A stretch of 64,000 nt of DNA, taken from assembly GCA_020442915.1 (NCBI GenBank), contig JAGRJD010000001.1:93919-157918 (forward strand), given 5' to 3'. This document shows, piece by piece, positions 8,402 through 18,169 of this stretch; the stretch's first letter is position 1; each line of letters opens with the position of its first letter. A program made the translations under genes and the position numbers. This stretch comes from Thiothrix sp. (lineage in GTDB: Bacteria > Pseudomonadota > Gammaproteobacteria > Thiotrichales > Thiotrichaceae). The notes under the pieces were generated by a model. That model did not search any database and had not been told where the DNA came from. It worked only from the letters and a program-made list of their open reading frames with translations.

Positions 8402-11208
8402 GTCACTGCTGCCTTGTCCTGGTATTCGGGACGGGTCCACAAACGCTGTTCGATCACTTCCGCCAGCACCGCCACCGCCCTGAGCACCTCCTGCTCACCA
8501 AGATAGAGCGGGGTGAAACCGAAGCGCATGATGTCCGGCGCACGAAAATCCCCGATCACGCCACGCGCAATCAGGGCCTGCATGACGGCATAACCGTGCT
8601 CGCAGCGGAACGCTACCTGGGAGCCACGCTCGTCGGCATTGCGCGGGCTGGCCAGCGTCAGGACCGGACAGCGTGCTTCCACCTCACGGATGAACAGCTC
8701 ACACAGCCCGATCGAACGGGCACGGACATCCGCCATGCTCACCCCGTCCCAGGCATCCAGCGCCGCCTCCAGCACAGCCAGTGCCAGTACCGGCGGCGTG
8801 CCGACCCGCATGCGCTCAATGCCTTCACCCGCACGGTAATCGAGGTCAAAGGCAAACGGGGCTGCATGCCCCATCCAGCCCGACAGGACCGGACGTGCCT
8901 GCGTCGCATGCCGGGGCGCGACATAGATGAAGGCCGGTGCACCCGGTCCTCCATTCAGGTATTTGTAGGTACAGCCCACGGCAAAATCCGCCCCGGCAGC
9001 CGTCAGGTCCACCGGTACCGCTCCCGCCGAATGGGCCAGATCCCAGAGGGTCAGCACACCCTGCGCATGGGCCTTCGCCGTCAGGGCCTCCATGGCATGC
9101 AGGCGCCCGCTGCGGTAATCCACATGGGTCAGCATCAGCACTGCCACCGTGTCATCAATGGCGGCTTCCACGGCTTCCGGTGCCACCACGCGCAGCTCCA
9201 GTCCCTGCCCCAGGGCCTCAATCAGCCCCTGTGCCATGTAAAGATCGGTGGGGAAATTGCCGCTGTCCGAGAGAATCACCCGGCGGGCGGGATTCAGTGC
9301 CAGCGCTGCCGCCAGCGCCTGATAGACCTTGATCGACAGGGTATCACCCATCACCACCGACCCCGCCGGTGCGCCCAGCAGGGCGGCAATACGATCACCG
9401 ACCCGGCGCGGCTGCACATACCAGCCGGCGGTATTCCAGCCCCGGATCAGCTCGTCCCCCCATTCCTGCTGCATAACCTGTTGCAGGCGCTCCGCTGCTG
9501 CCAGCGGCAGGGGACCGAGGGAATTGCCATCCAGATAGATCACGCCTTCCGGAATGTGGAAACGGGAACGGGTCAGCACGAAGTCGGTGCCTGGGTGGCG
9601 GCGCAGCCGGAAACGCTGGATCTTGCCGGTTGCAGTCCTGGGCAGGGCATCGGTGAACAGCACCGAGCGCGGGTACTTGTAGGGTGCGATGGTCTGCTTG
9701 ACATGGTTCTGCAACACCTTGATGGTATCGGCATTGCGCGCAATGCCGGCCTCCAGCACCACATGCGCCTGCACAATATGGCCACGATCAGGGTCAGGCG
9801 CTCCCACCACGGCACACTCCACCACCCAGGCATGGGCCAGCAGTGCCGCCTCCACTTCCGGCCCGGCAATGTTGTAACCGGAGGAAATGATCATGTCATC
9901 ACTGCGGGCGGCAAAATGGAAATAACCCTGCTCATCCTGCACAAACGTATCACCGGTCAGGTTCCAGCCGTCACGCACGTAATGGCACTGGCGTTCATCC
10001 GCCAGATAACGGCAGCCGGTCGGCCCGCGCACTGCCAGCTGTCCCGGCTCGCCCCGTGGCAGCTCCTGCATGTTTTCATCCACGATCCGGGCCTCATAAC
10101 CGCTGACCGGCCTGCCGGTGCAACCGGATCGGGCATCCGCAAAGCGGTTGGTGATGAAGATGTGCAGCATCTCGGTGGAACCGATCCCGTCCAGCATCGG
10201 CTTGCCGGTCTTCTGCTGCCATTCCTCGAACACCGGCCCCGGCAGGGTTTCCCCCGCCGATACCGCACAGCGCAGTGAGCTCAGGTCCGCACCGGCATCC
10301 ATGGCCCGCAGCATGAAACGGTAGGCCGTGGGCGAAGTGAAACAGATACTGGCGCGGTGTGCCTCGATGATCCCGATCAGGTTGGCAGGGGAGGCATCCT
10401 CCAGCAGGATGGCCGCCGCCCCGAAACGCAGCGGGAACACCGCCAGCCCCCCCAGTCCGAAGGTGAAAGCCAGTGGCGGAGAGCCGACAAACACGTCCTC
10501 CGGCGTCACGCCCAGCACTTCCCTGGCATACCCGTCCGCCACGATCAGCAGGTCGCGGTGAAAATGCATGGTGGCCTTGGCTTCACCGGTCGTACCGGAA
10601 GTAAAGCCCAGCAGGGCCACATCATCTCGCCCGGTCTGCACCGCCTTGAAACCGACCGGCCGGGACAGGGCCGCCCGGTCCAGTTCGGCATCGTGATTGG
10701 CCGTGCCGTCAAAACCGATCACGGTCCGCAGGTACTGACTCGACTTGGCGCACTCGGTGATCTCATCCATCAGGCGCGTATCGCACAGCGCCAGCCGGAT
10801 CTGTGCCTTGTCCACAATCCTGGCAAGCTCGCCGGCACGCAGCAGGGGCATGGTATTGACCACCACGGCACCGGCTTTGGTCGCCGCCAGCCAGCAGGCC
10901 ACCAGTGCCGGATTGTTGGCCGAGCGGATCAGGACACGTTCACCGGGACGGAGGCCGTGATCCTCCACCAGCACGTGTGCCAGCCGGCTGGTCCAGTCGC
11001 TCAGCTCCTTGTAGGTGCGCTGGCGGCCATTGCCGATCAGGGCGACATGATCACCGAAGCCCTTCTCCACCATGTGGTCGGTCAGCTCCACTGCCACGTT
11101 CAGGTGGTCCGGATACGGGAACCCCTCCAGCAGGATATCCGGCCACAACGCCCGTGGTGGCAGGTTATCGCGGGTAAAGGTATCTTCATGGGCACTGGGA
11201 CCTAACAT
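8398..11208 (-). CDS. Fused 2-aminobenzoate-CoA ligase / kynureninase
   Basis: One uninterrupted 936-aa polypeptide. Residues 1 to about 537 are an ANL-superfamily acyl-CoA ligase of the benzoate/2-aminobenzoate type: P-loop [19 protein letters not shown] from 201, GIGSTEM at 341, the RDGWNLTGD hinge at 412, and the catalytic Lys529 in RTATGKIQ. Residues from about 541 are a kynureninase: [13 protein letters not shown] at 554, NFPTDLYM at 651, the cofactor-binding DLAHSAG at 723, and the PLP Lys749 in [12 protein letters not shown]. Both halves keep the key residues. The join is almost without linker: the ligase ends at FRLRR and the kynureninase resumes in its first helix, lacking about 20 usual N-terminal residues. 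Kynureninase makes anthranilate and the ligase consumes it, so consecutive steps sit on one chain. GAGGAG precedes the ATG at 11208. It lies 51 bp downstream of the dehydrogenase gene. Confidence 0.95.
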   Translation of the reverse strand: MLGPSAHEDTFTRDNLPPRALWPDILLEGFPYPDHLNVAVELTDHMVEKGFGDHVALIGNGRQRTYKELSDWTSRLAHVLVEDHGLRPGERVLIRSANNPALVACWLAATKAGAVVVNTMPLLRAGELARIVDKAQIRLALCDTRLMDEITECAKSSQYLRTVIGFDGTANHDAELDRAALSRPVGFKAVQTGRDDVALLGFTSGTTGEAKATMHFHRDLLIVADGYAREVLGVTPEDVFVGSPPLAFTFGLGGLAVFPLRFGAAAILLEDASPANLIGIIEAHRASICFTSPTAYRFMLRAMDAGADLSSLRCAVSAGETLPGPVFEEWQQKTGKPMLDGIGSTEMLHIFITNRFADARSGCTGRPVSGYEARIVDENMQELPRGEPGQLAVRGPTGCRYLADERQCHYVRDGWNLTGDTFVQDEQGYFHFAARSDDMIISSGYNIAGPEVEAALLAHAWVVECAVVGAPDPDRGHIVQAHVVLEAGIARNADTIKVLQNHVKQTIAPYKYPRSVLFTDALPRTATGKIQRFRLRRHPGTDFVLTRSRFHIPEGVIYLDGNSLGPLPLAAAERLQQVMQQEWGDELIRGWNTAGWYVQPRRVGDRIAALLGAPAGSVVMGDTLSIKVYQALAAALALNPARRVILSDSGNFPTDLYMAQGLIEALGQGLELRVVAPEAVEAAIDDTVAVLMLTHVDYRSGRLHAMEALTAKAHAQGVLTLWDLAHSAGAVPVDLTAAGADFAVGCTYKYLNGGPGAPAFIYVAPRHATQARPVLSGWMGHAAPFAFDLDYRAGEGIERMRVGTPPVLALAVLEAALDAWDGVSMADVRARSIGLCELFIREVEARCPVLTLASPRNADERGSQVAFRCEHGYAVMQALIARGVIGDFRAPDIMRFGFTPLYLGEQEVLRAVAVLAEVIEQRLWTRPEYQDKAAVT

Positions 11209-11259
11209 GGTTTCACTCCTCTGAATTTGCGGATCACGGCCTGTACGGGACTCAGGCTT

Positions 11260-12408
11260 TCAGGCAGCCAGCACCTGGCGGGCGATCACCAGCTTCTGTA
11301 CATCACTGGCCCCCTCGTAAATGCGCAGGGCACGGATTTCCCGGTACAGGCTTTCCACCACACTGCCCTGACGCACCCCGTCCCCCCCGTGCAGCTGCAC
11401 GGCGGCATCAATCACGCGCTGGGCACTTTCGGTCGCATACAGCTTGGCCATGGCCGCCTCACGGCTGACACGGGCGGCCCCCTGATCCTTGGTCCAGGCG
11501 GCACGGTAGACCAGCAGGGCGGCAGCATCAACATCCAGCGCCATGTCGGCCAGATGGCCCTGCACCAGCTGCAGCGCCTGCAACGGTGCACCAAACAGGT
11601 GCCGGGTCCGGCAGCGGCTGACACTTTCATCCAGGGCCCGGCGTGCGAAACCGAGTGCCGCCGCCCCCACCGTGGCGCGGAACACGTCCAGTACGCTCAT
11701 GGCGATTCTGAAGCCCTCACCCGGCCTGCCGATCAGGGCCCCGGCGGGCAGGCGTATGTCATTGAAACGCAGATGTGCCAGCGGGTGCGGGGCCATGGTG
11801 TCAAGCCGTGCCACAAGCTCCAGCCCCGGCGCATCCCCCGGCAGCAGGAAGGCCGACAGCCCCTTCGCCCCCGGTGCCGCATCCTCCGGCTCGGTACGTG
11901 CAAACACCACATACACGCCGGCAATGCCGCCATTGGAAATCCAGGTCTTTTCACCCTGCAGCAGCCAGCCGTCACCCTCACGCCGGGCCTGCGTGCTGAT
12001 GGCCGCCACGTCCGAACCGGAAGCGGGTTCCGTGAGGGCAAAAGCCGCCAGGGTACGACCATGACGGGTCTGCTCCAGCCACGCCTGCTGCATCGGGGTG
12101 CCGAACAGGCTCACAGCCCCCATGCCCAGCCCCTGCATGGCAAAGGCAAAATCAGCCAGCCCGTCATGGCGTGCCAGAATTTCGCGCGTCAGGCACAGGC
12201 CACGCACATCCAGCCGCTCTCCGGCCCCGGCAGCACTGTGCAAAAGCAGGCCGCGCTCACCGAGATCACGCACCAGCTCGCGGCAGGCGGCATCCACATC
12301 CTGATGCGATACCGGCAGGTTGGCACTGGCCCACTGCTCCAGCTCGGCAGCCAGCTCGCGGTGGCGAGGCTCGAAAAACGGCCAGTCCAGAAAGCTCCGG
12401 TCTGTCAT
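11260..12408 (-). CDS. Acyl-CoA dehydrogenase of the anthranilate operon
   Basis: A 382-aa FAD-dependent acyl-CoA dehydrogenase of normal length. Visible are the [11 protein letters not shown] flavin/substrate loop, [19 protein letters not shown], a mid-protein helical [14 protein letters not shown] region, and the C-terminal [17 protein letters not shown] with the Glu commonly used as catalytic base in this subclass. Its start codon overlaps the hydratase stop by one base (TGATG). Clusters for aerobic 2-aminobenzoyl-CoA catabolism in Azoarcus include such a dehydrogenase, assigned to beta-oxidation-like processing of the alicyclic CoA ester left by the monooxygenase/reductase. The precise substrate here is inferred. 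Confidence 0.9.
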   Translation of the reverse strand: MTDRSFLDWPFFEPRHRELAAELEQWASANLPVSHQDVDAACRELVRDLGERGLLLHSAAGAGERLDVRGLCLTREILARHDGLADFAFAMQGLGMGAVSLFGTPMQQAWLEQTRHGRTLAAFALTEPASGSDVAAISTQARREGDGWLLQGEKTWISNGGIAGVYVVFARTEPEDAAPGAKGLSAFLLPGDAPGLELVARLDTMAPHPLAHLRFNDIRLPAGALIGRPGEGFRIAMSVLDVFRATVGAAALGFARRALDESVSRCRTRHLFGAPLQALQLVQGHLADMALDVDAAALLVYRAAWTKDQGAARVSREAAMAKLYATESAQRVIDAAVQLHGGDGVRQGSVVESLYREIRALRIYEGASDVQKLVIARQVLAA

Positions 12409-13226
12409 CAGTCACCTCCGAATACGGGTTTACGCTTGTCGACAAAAGCATGGTAAGCACGCTCGAAATCCCGGGTCTGCATGCAGATCGCCTGCGCCTG
12501 GGCCTCGGCCTCGATGGCTTGCTCCGGGGACATGTTCCATTCGTGCATGAGCTGGGTCTTGGTGATGCCATGGGCAAAAACGGGGCCGGCGGCAATCTGC
12601 TGTGCCAGTGCCAGCGCCCGCTCCTCCAGCACATCGGCGGCATGCAGGGCATTGAAAAAGCCCCAGTCCAGCCCCTCCTGTGCCTGCATCATGCGTCCGG
12701 TGTACAGCAGCTCGGCAGCCCGGCCCTGCCCGATGATGCGCGGCAGCATGGCACAGGCCCCCATGTCACAGCCTGCCAGCCCGACACGGGTGAACAGAAA
12801 GCCGGTTTTCGCCTCCGGCGTCCCCAGGCGCAGGTCGGAAGCCATGGCAATGATGGCTCCGGCCCCGACACAGATGCCCTCCACCGCCGCGATCACCGGT
12901 TTGCCGCAGCCCAGCATGGCCTTGACCAGATCACCGGTCATGCGCGTGAAGGCCAGCAGGTCCTTCATGTCCATCCGTACCAACGGGCCGATGATGTCGT
13001 GCACATCGCCACCGGAACAGAAATTGCCGCCATTGGAGGCAAACACCACAGCCTGCACATCGCCGGCCTGACTCAGGGCCCGGAACGTATCGCGCAGCTC
13101 GGCATAGCTCTCGAAGGTAAGCGGATTCTTGCGCTCCGGACGCGCAAGGCGCATCACCGCCACCGTGCCCTGCATCTCCCAGTGGAAATGCTGCGGTTTC
13201 AGTCCGGCCATCGGTATCAGGCTCAT
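12408..13226 (-). CDS. Enoyl-CoA hydratase/isomerase family protein
   Basis: A 272-aa crotonase-fold protein. The oxyanion-hole segments are clear ([14 protein letters not shown] and [16 protein letters not shown]). The usual catalytic Glu region reads [20 protein letters not shown], so an Asp rather than the second catalytic Glu may serve; the reaction may differ from simple hydration. The start at 13226 overlaps the marR stop (ATGA); upstream in-frame residues lie inside that gene. It probably hydrates or hydrolytically opens the alicyclic 2-aminobenzoyl-CoA-derived intermediate. It belongs to the same co-translated run as the dehydrogenase and SDR. Confidence 0.9.
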   Translation of the reverse strand: MSLIPMAGLKPQHFHWEMQGTVAVMRLARPERKNPLTFESYAELRDTFRALSQAGDVQAVVFASNGGNFCSGGDVHDIIGPLVRMDMKDLLAFTRMTGDLVKAMLGCGKPVIAAVEGICVGAGAIIAMASDLRLGTPEAKTGFLFTRVGLAGCDMGACAMLPRIIGQGRAAELLYTGRMMQAQEGLDWGFFNALHAADVLEERALALAQQIAAGPVFAHGITKTQLMHEWNMSPEQAIEAEAQAQAICMQTRDFERAYHAFVDKRKPVFGGD

Positions 13227-13693
13227 GACAGCGCTCCCATGGGGGCATCCGGATGCTCGCAACGCTGCAGCAGCCGGTTGAGTTCAACAATCGTCTCCGC
13301 ATCCAGACCGGCAAACAGTGCATTGACATGCTGTTCATGACCGGCAGCCATGGCGGCAAACTGATCAAGTCCAGCCACCGTGAGCGAGACCCGCAGGCTG
13401 CGGCGATCATGCTCGTGCGGCTCACGCCGCGCCAGCCCGTCCTTCACCAGCCGGTCCACCACCGTGGTGATATTGCCGTTCGATACCAGCAGATGGCGCG
13501 AAAGCTCGGTCATGGTCTGGGGCTCCGGACTGCGGTACAGGGCTGCCATCACATCAAAACGCGGCAGGGTGGTCTGGTGTGCCACACGCAGGAATTCACG
13601 CAGATCAGCCTCAATGCTGCGCGTGGTGCGCAGCAGGTGCAGCCACAGGCGCAGGCGCTGCTTGGACAGTGCATCGGATGCGGTTGGACTCAT
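13223..13693 (-). CDS. MarR family transcriptional regulator of the operon
   Basis: A 156-aa winged-helix regulator: helices [14 protein letters not shown] and [31 protein letters not shown] form the recognition region, followed by the [13 protein letters not shown] wing. It is embedded in the operon, overlapping the SDR stop (ATGA) and the hydratase start. MarR proteins in aromatic-acid CoA pathways are usually repressors released by an aryl-CoA thioester. The likely operator is the perfect palindrome over the operon promoter at 16841-16871, which would make this an autoregulated repressor. That pairing is inference from position and symmetry. Confidence 0.92.
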   Translation of the reverse strand: MSPTASDALSKQRLRLWLHLLRTTRSIEADLREFLRVAHQTTLPRFDVMAALYRSPEPQTMTELSRHLLVSNGNITTVVDRLVKDGLARREPHEHDRRSLRVSLTVAGLDQFAAMAAGHEQHVNALFAGLDAETIVELNRLLQRCEHPDAPMGALS

Positions 13694-14460
13694 GCCTGCC
13701 CTCCGTCCAGTGTCACCGCCTGGCCATTGATGGAGTCCGCACCCTCGGAACACAGCCACAGGGCCGTGGCCGTGACCTCAGCGGGGGCAATCAGACGGCC
13801 CTGCGGGTTGTGCCTGCATAGTGCCGCCACAGCCTGCTCGCGGTTGCGTCCGGTTTTCTGCATCACCTTGCGGATGGTGTTTTCCGTCATTTCAGTATCC
13901 AGATAGGCGGGACAGATGGCATTCACGGTCACGCCCTGTCGTGCCACTTCCAGCGCTGCCGAACGGACCAGCCCGAGCACGCCATGCTTGCTGGCGGCAT
14001 AGGCTCCGGCATAGGCCTGGCCACGCAGCCCGGCTGTCGAAGCCACGGCAATCAGCCGCCCCCAGTGCCTGCCATCCTGCTCCAGCGCCTGCAGCCCGGC
14101 CCGGAAGGTCAGGAATACCCCGGTCAGGTTGACAGCCAGCATCTGCTGCCACTGCGCAAGCGTGGTTCGGGAAAGCCGGTTGGAATCCGCCACCCCGGCA
14201 TTGGCAATCACAATATCGGGAACGCCGGCAACCGCAAACAATGCCGCCACCTGGGCCTCATCCGTGACATCCGCCACGACCGGGATGATGTGTGCATGGC
14301 GGTCGGCCATACGCTCCAGTGCCGCCGGTCTGCGCCCGCTGATAACCACACGTGCACCGGCTTCGGCAAAGGCCAGCGCCATGTCGGCCCCGGTACCACT
14401 GCCACCACCGGTGATCAGTACCGATTTACCGGCAAACCGGCTGGCTGCTGTGGTCGTCAT
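13690..14460 (-). CDS. Short-chain dehydrogenase/reductase
   Basis: A 256-aa classical SDR. It has the Rossmann motif ITGGGSGTG near residue 15, the NAG motif in VIANAGVAD, the catalytic Ser in VASTAG, and YAASKHG with the catalytic Tyr and Lys; AICPAYLDTEM follows as in 3-hydroxybutyrate/3-hydroxyacyl-CoA dehydrogenases. The start at 14460 fits the family length; further upstream in-frame codons are Arg/Pro-rich. It lies 37 bp after the monooxygenase/reductase gene. Its likely task is the NAD-dependent oxidation of the 3-hydroxyacyl-CoA made by the hydratase. Substrate is inferred from context. Confidence 0.9.
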   Translation of the reverse strand: MTTTAASRFAGKSVLITGGGSGTGADMALAFAEAGARVVISGRRPAALERMADRHAHIIPVVADVTDEAQVAALFAVAGVPDIVIANAGVADSNRLSRTTLAQWQQMLAVNLTGVFLTFRAGLQALEQDGRHWGRLIAVASTAGLRGQAYAGAYAASKHGVLGLVRSAALEVARQGVTVNAICPAYLDTEMTENTIRKVMQKTGRNREQAVAALCRHNPQGRLIAPAEVTATALWLCSEGADSINGQAVTLDGGQA

Positions 14461-14497
14461 GCGGCCCTCCGCTCGGGTCTGATGGGCTGGCACATGC

Positions 14498-16786
14498 TCA
14501 TACCTGCCCGGTTTCACGCGCCCGTCCGGCCAGCCGGCGGGCCTGATCCCGCCCGGCCAGATAGGGCAGCGGCCATTCCTCAACTTCATCGCCCAGTGCC
14601 AGCGCCGCATGCAGGGTCCAGTAGGGGTCATTCAGGTGCGGACGTGCCAGACACACCAGGTCAGCCCGTCCGGCCATCAGGATGGAGTTGGCATGGTCAG
14701 GCTCATAGATGTTGCCCACCGCCATGGTACTGATGCCGGTTTCGTTGCGGATACGGTCGGAAAACGGGGTCTGAAACATGCGCCCGTAGACAGGCCGGGC
14801 CGCCGTCGAGGTCTGCCCGGCAGAAACGTCAATAATATCGGCACCGGCCTCATGGAACTGCCGGGCAATGACCACGGCCTCCGCCGGCGTGACCCCGCCC
14901 GCACCCACCCAGTCGGTCGCCGAGATACGCACGCTCATGGGCTTGTGTGCCGGCCACACGGCACGCATGGCAGCAAATACCTCAAGCGGATAGCGCAGAC
15001 GGTTTTCCAGCGTGCCGCCGTAGTCATCTTCTCGCTGATTCGAGAGTGGCGAGATGAAAGCAGAAATCAGGTAGCCATGCGCCGCATGCAGTTCCACCAT
15101 GTCAAACCCGGCCCGGTCAGCCATGCGCGTGGCCTCTGCAAACTGCTCACGCACCCTGTCCATAGCCGCACGGGTCATGGCCTCGGGCACGGCATTCCGC
15201 CCTGTCCAGGGGATGGCGGATGCCGACAGCAGCGCCCAGTTGTCCGCTGCCTCCGGCAAGGGCTGATCCATGCCCTCCCAGCCGATCTGGGTCGAACCCT
15301 TGCGCCCGGCGTGACCAATCTGGCAGCAGATGCGGGCACTGGTGTGCTCATGCACAAAACCGGTGATGCGCTTCCATGCGGCCTCATGCTCAGGGGCATA
15401 CAGGCCCGGACAGCCGGGAGTGATGCGCCCTTCGGGAGATACACAGGTCATTTCGGTATACACCAGCCCCGCCCCGCCCTTGGCCCGTTCACCGTAATGC
15501 ACCAGATGCCAGTCACCCGGGCAGCCATCCCGTGCCATGTACTGCGCCATGGGCGAGACCACGATACGGTTTTTGAGCGTCAGGTCGCGCAGGCGGAACG
15601 GGGCAAACAGGGGGGCACGGGCCGAAGTGCTGCCGGCCTGCTGCTGGAACCAGCGTTCGGCGGAGGCCAGCCAGTCCGGATCACGCAGCCGCAGGTTTTC
15701 ATGACTGATACGCTGGGAACGGGTCAGCAGGGAATAGTTGAACTGCACCGGGTCCAGGTCGAGGTAACGCTCCACCTGCTCGAACCATTCGGTGGAGTTG
15801 CGCGCTGCCGACTGCAGGCGCAGCACATCCAGCCGCCGGTCCTCCTGATAGCGCCGGAAGGCCGACTCCATGTCAGGTTCAGTGTGCAGGAAATTCGCCA
15901 GGGCAATGGCGGACTCGAATCCGAGCTTGGTGCCGGAGCCGATGGAAAAGTGTGCCGTGGCGGAAGCATCGCCCAGCAGCACCACATTGCGGTAATGCCA
16001 TTTTTCACACAGCACCCGCGGGAAGCTGAGCCAGGCCGAGCCCCGGATGTGACTGGCATTGCTCATCAGTCCATGCCCGGCCAGATGTTCCCGGAAAATG
16101 TGCTCACAGACAGCAATGCTTTCTGCCTGACTCATGTTGCCGAAGCCGAACTTCTCCCAGGTCGCCTCACTGCACTCAACAATGAAGGTAGCGGTATCGG
16201 CATCAAACTGGTAGGCGTGTGCCCAGACCCAGCCATGCTCGGTAGGCTCAAAAATGAAAGTGAAGGCATCATCGAATTTCTGGTGCGTCCCGAGCCAGAC
16301 AAACCGGCAGGCACGCACATCGATCTCCGGGCGGAAATGCTCGGCCAGGGCCGTACGGGTACGGGAGTTGAGCCCGTCAGCCGCCACCACCAGATCATGA
16401 TCCTGCATGTAGTGCTCGGCACTTTCCGCTTCGGTTTCAAAGCAGATCCGGATACCCAGCTCCCGTGCCCGTACCTGCAGGTCCAGCAGCAGCTGGCGCC
16501 GCCCGATCCCACAGAAACCATGGCCGCCGGAAACGGTACGCACGCCCCGGTGGCGCACCGCAATGTCATCCCACCAAGCGAAATGGGAGCGGATCACGGC
16601 CTCGCTCACCGGGTCGTTGGTGCGCAGGTTGTCCAGGGTTTCCTCCGACAGCACCACACCCCAGCCGAAAGTATCATCAGAGCGGTTGCGCTCCAGCAGG
16701 GTGATGTCATGGGATGCATCCCGTAATTTCATGCTGATGGCAAAATAAAGCCCGGCCGGACCGGCGCCCAGAATCAGGATTTTCAT
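14498..16786 (-). CDS. 2-Aminobenzoyl-CoA monooxygenase/reductase
   Basis: A 762-aa two-domain flavoprotein. Residues 1 to about 375 are an aromatic-ring FAD monooxygenase: [10 protein letters not shown] dinucleotide motif, [14 protein letters not shown], and [16 protein letters not shown]. From about 390 to the end is an old-yellow-enzyme FMN reductase: [50 protein letters not shown], and [14 protein letters not shown]. This architecture is that of the Azoarcus evansii enzyme, which hydroxylates 2-aminobenzoyl-CoA and reduces the ring to a non-aromatic oxo compound; relatives act on salicylyl-CoA. The start at 16786 is preceded by GGGAGAGG; a GTG two codons earlier is less likely. It is the first gene of the operon, behind the promoter at 16819-16847. 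Confidence 0.95.
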   Translation of the reverse strand: MKILILGAGPAGLYFAISMKLRDASHDITLLERNRSDDTFGWGVVLSEETLDNLRTNDPVSEAVIRSHFAWWDDIAVRHRGVRTVSGGHGFCGIGRRQLLLDLQVRARELGIRICFETEAESAEHYMQDHDLVVAADGLNSRTRTALAEHFRPEIDVRACRFVWLGTHQKFDDAFTFIFEPTEHGWVWAHAYQFDADTATFIVECSEATWEKFGFGNMSQAESIAVCEHIFREHLAGHGLMSNASHIRGSAWLSFPRVLCEKWHYRNVVLLGDASATAHFSIGSGTKLGFESAIALANFLHTEPDMESAFRRYQEDRRLDVLRLQSAARNSTEWFEQVERYLDLDPVQFNYSLLTRSQRISHENLRLRDPDWLASAERWFQQQAGSTSARAPLFAPFRLRDLTLKNRIVVSPMAQYMARDGCPGDWHLVHYGERAKGGAGLVYTEMTCVSPEGRITPGCPGLYAPEHEAAWKRITGFVHEHTSARICCQIGHAGRKGSTQIGWEGMDQPLPEAADNWALLSASAIPWTGRNAVPEAMTRAAMDRVREQFAEATRMADRAGFDMVELHAAHGYLISAFISPLSNQREDDYGGTLENRLRYPLEVFAAMRAVWPAHKPMSVRISATDWVGAGGVTPAEAVVIARQFHEAGADIIDVSAGQTSTAARPVYGRMFQTPFSDRIRNETGISTMAVGNIYEPDHANSILMAGRADLVCLARPHLNDPYWTLHAALALGDEVEEWPLPYLAGRDQARRLAGRARETGQV

Positions 16787-16818
16787 GTCCACCTCTCCCG
16801 TGACACTGACATTTGCTG

Positions 16819-16847
16819 ACTATACGACAGTGGGTTTTTTATTTCAA
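16819..16847 (-). promoter_or_regulatory. Sigma70 promoter of the anthranilate operon
   Basis: On the minus strand, -35 TTGAAA (16842-16847), a 17-bp spacer and -10 TATAGT (16819-16824) lie about 32 bp before the first gene. The -35 box falls inside the large palindrome, so a bound repressor would block RNA polymerase. Confidence 0.7.
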
Positions 16848-16871
16848 ATTTAAAATATTTAAATTTGAAAT
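16841..16871. promoter_or_regulatory. Perfect 31-bp palindrome, probable MarR operator
   Basis: Two perfect 14-bp arms (ATTTCAAATTTAAA and its complement) around a 3-bp ATA centre. Each arm is itself nearly symmetric, so two repressor dimers could bind side by side. It covers the -35 box of the leftward operon and lies about 90 bp before mltA on the other side. The AT-rich tract contrasts sharply with the GC-rich surroundings. Confidence 0.7.
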
Positions 16872-16959
16872 TTATTCTGATGGCATCCCCCTGCCCCATT
16901 TGCCACAATCGCCCCATCATAACCATCAACCAGCCATTCACGATTACAGGGGCCATGCC

Positions 16960-18150
16960 ATGTACAGGGATTATTTCCAGAACCGGAGCTTTCGTTTCAT
17001 CCTGCTGTTTCTGCTGTTCCTGCTGCCACTGTCCTTGTGGCTCCGGAACTGTCACAAGGACAGGCCGCCGGCGGTAACACCGGGGCTACGTGAACCGATC
17101 GGTGCCCTTAGCGGGGAAATGCTGGACTGGGCTGATCTGCCCGGCTGGAACCGGGACCGGCAGCAGGAAGCCTGGCCGGCACTGCTGAAAAACTGCCGGG
17201 TCATGCACAAAAAGCCGCTCTGGGGCCGTATCTGTCAGCAGGCCGAAACCCTGCCCGCCCCCCCGGATCAGGCTGGTGCCCGCCGCTTTTTTGAAGAAAA
17301 TTTCACCCCCTACCGCCTGTTCAGTCAGGAAGGCAGGGATCAGGGCTTCATGACCGGTTATTACGAACCGCTGCTAATGGGCAGTTACACGCGGGATGAG
17401 CGTTTCAAATACCCGCTTTATGGCCCCCCCAGAGACATGCTGACCGTGGAACTGGACAGCCTGTTTCCGGAACTCAAGGGTAAGCGCGTGCGCGGACGTC
17501 TGGATGGCAACCGCGTGATCCCCTACTACTCACGGGCGGAAATCGAGGTACCTGACAGCCCGCTGGCCGGGCAGGAAATCCTGTGGGTGGATGACCATGC
17601 CGCCACCTTCTTCCTGCAGGTACAGGGCTCGGGGCGGGTGCAGCTGCCGGATGGAAAAGTCATTGGTGCCGGTTATGCCAACCAGAATGGCCAGCCCTAC
17701 GTGGCCATCGGCAAGACCCTGATGGACTGGGGCGAAGTTGAACCGGGCAAGGTCAACCTGTTCGTACTGCGCGAATGGCTCAAAAATCATCCTGATCGCG
17801 CTCAGGCGCTCATGAACACCAATCCGAGTTACGTATTCTTCAGCCTGCGCGAAAATGTGGAAGATGGCCCGACCGGCTCCCTGAATGTGCCGCTCACCGC
17901 CGAACGCAGCATTGCCATTGACCGCAAGGCCATTGAGCTCGGCTCGCTTCTGTTTGTGGATTCCCGTTATCCGGCCGGCGACAAGGCCCCGTTGCAGAAG
18001 CTGGTCTTCGCCCAGGATACCGGCGGCGCCATTCGCGGCGATCTACGTGCCGACTTTTTCTTCGGTACCGGTGAGCAGGCGGAGAAATGGGCCGGTACCA
18101 TGAAGCAGGATACGCATTTTTATTTCCTCAAGCCCAAACCGGCATCCTGA
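16960..18150 (+). CDS. mltA: Membrane-bound lytic murein transglycosylase A
   Basis: A 396-aa peptidoglycan-cleaving enzyme. After a short basic N terminus and one hydrophobic stretch (FRFILLFLLFLLPLSLWL) comes the MltA barrel with GFMTGYYEPLL, the RGRLDG and IPYYSRAEIE region, EILWVDDHAATFFLQVQGSGRV, and the 3D domain VFAQDTGGAIRGDLRADFFFGTG holding the catalytic Asp. A Cys follows the membrane segment (LRNCHKD) but does not make a classical lipobox, so it may be anchored by the uncleaved helix. The start at 16960 gives a sensible signal anchor; earlier in-frame codons run into the operator palindrome. Confidence 0.93.
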   Translation: MYRDYFQNRSFRFILLFLLFLLPLSLWLRNCHKDRPPAVTPGLREPIGALSGEMLDWADLPGWNRDRQQEAWPALLKNCRVMHKKPLWGRICQQAETLPAPPDQAGARRFFEENFTPYRLFSQEGRDQGFMTGYYEPLLMGSYTRDERFKYPLYGPPRDMLTVELDSLFPELKGKRVRGRLDGNRVIPYYSRAEIEVPDSPLAGQEILWVDDHAATFFLQVQGSGRVQLPDGKVIGAGYANQNGQPYVAIGKTLMDWGEVEPGKVNLFVLREWLKNHPDRAQALMNTNPSYVFFSLRENVEDGPTGSLNVPLTAERSIAIDRKAIELGSLLFVDSRYPAGDKAPLQKLVFAQDTGGAIRGDLRADFFFGTGEQAEKWAGTMKQDTHFYFLKPKPAS

Positions 18151-18169
18151 ACCTGGTTAAGGGCATGAC

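Noticed and set aside
8596..10278. A 560-codon open frame on the plus strand antisense to the ligase-kynureninase gene
   Set aside because: Its translation is rich in His, Gln, Arg and Pro without any domain, typical of antisense frames in GC-rich coding DNA, while the minus strand has clear enzyme motifs.
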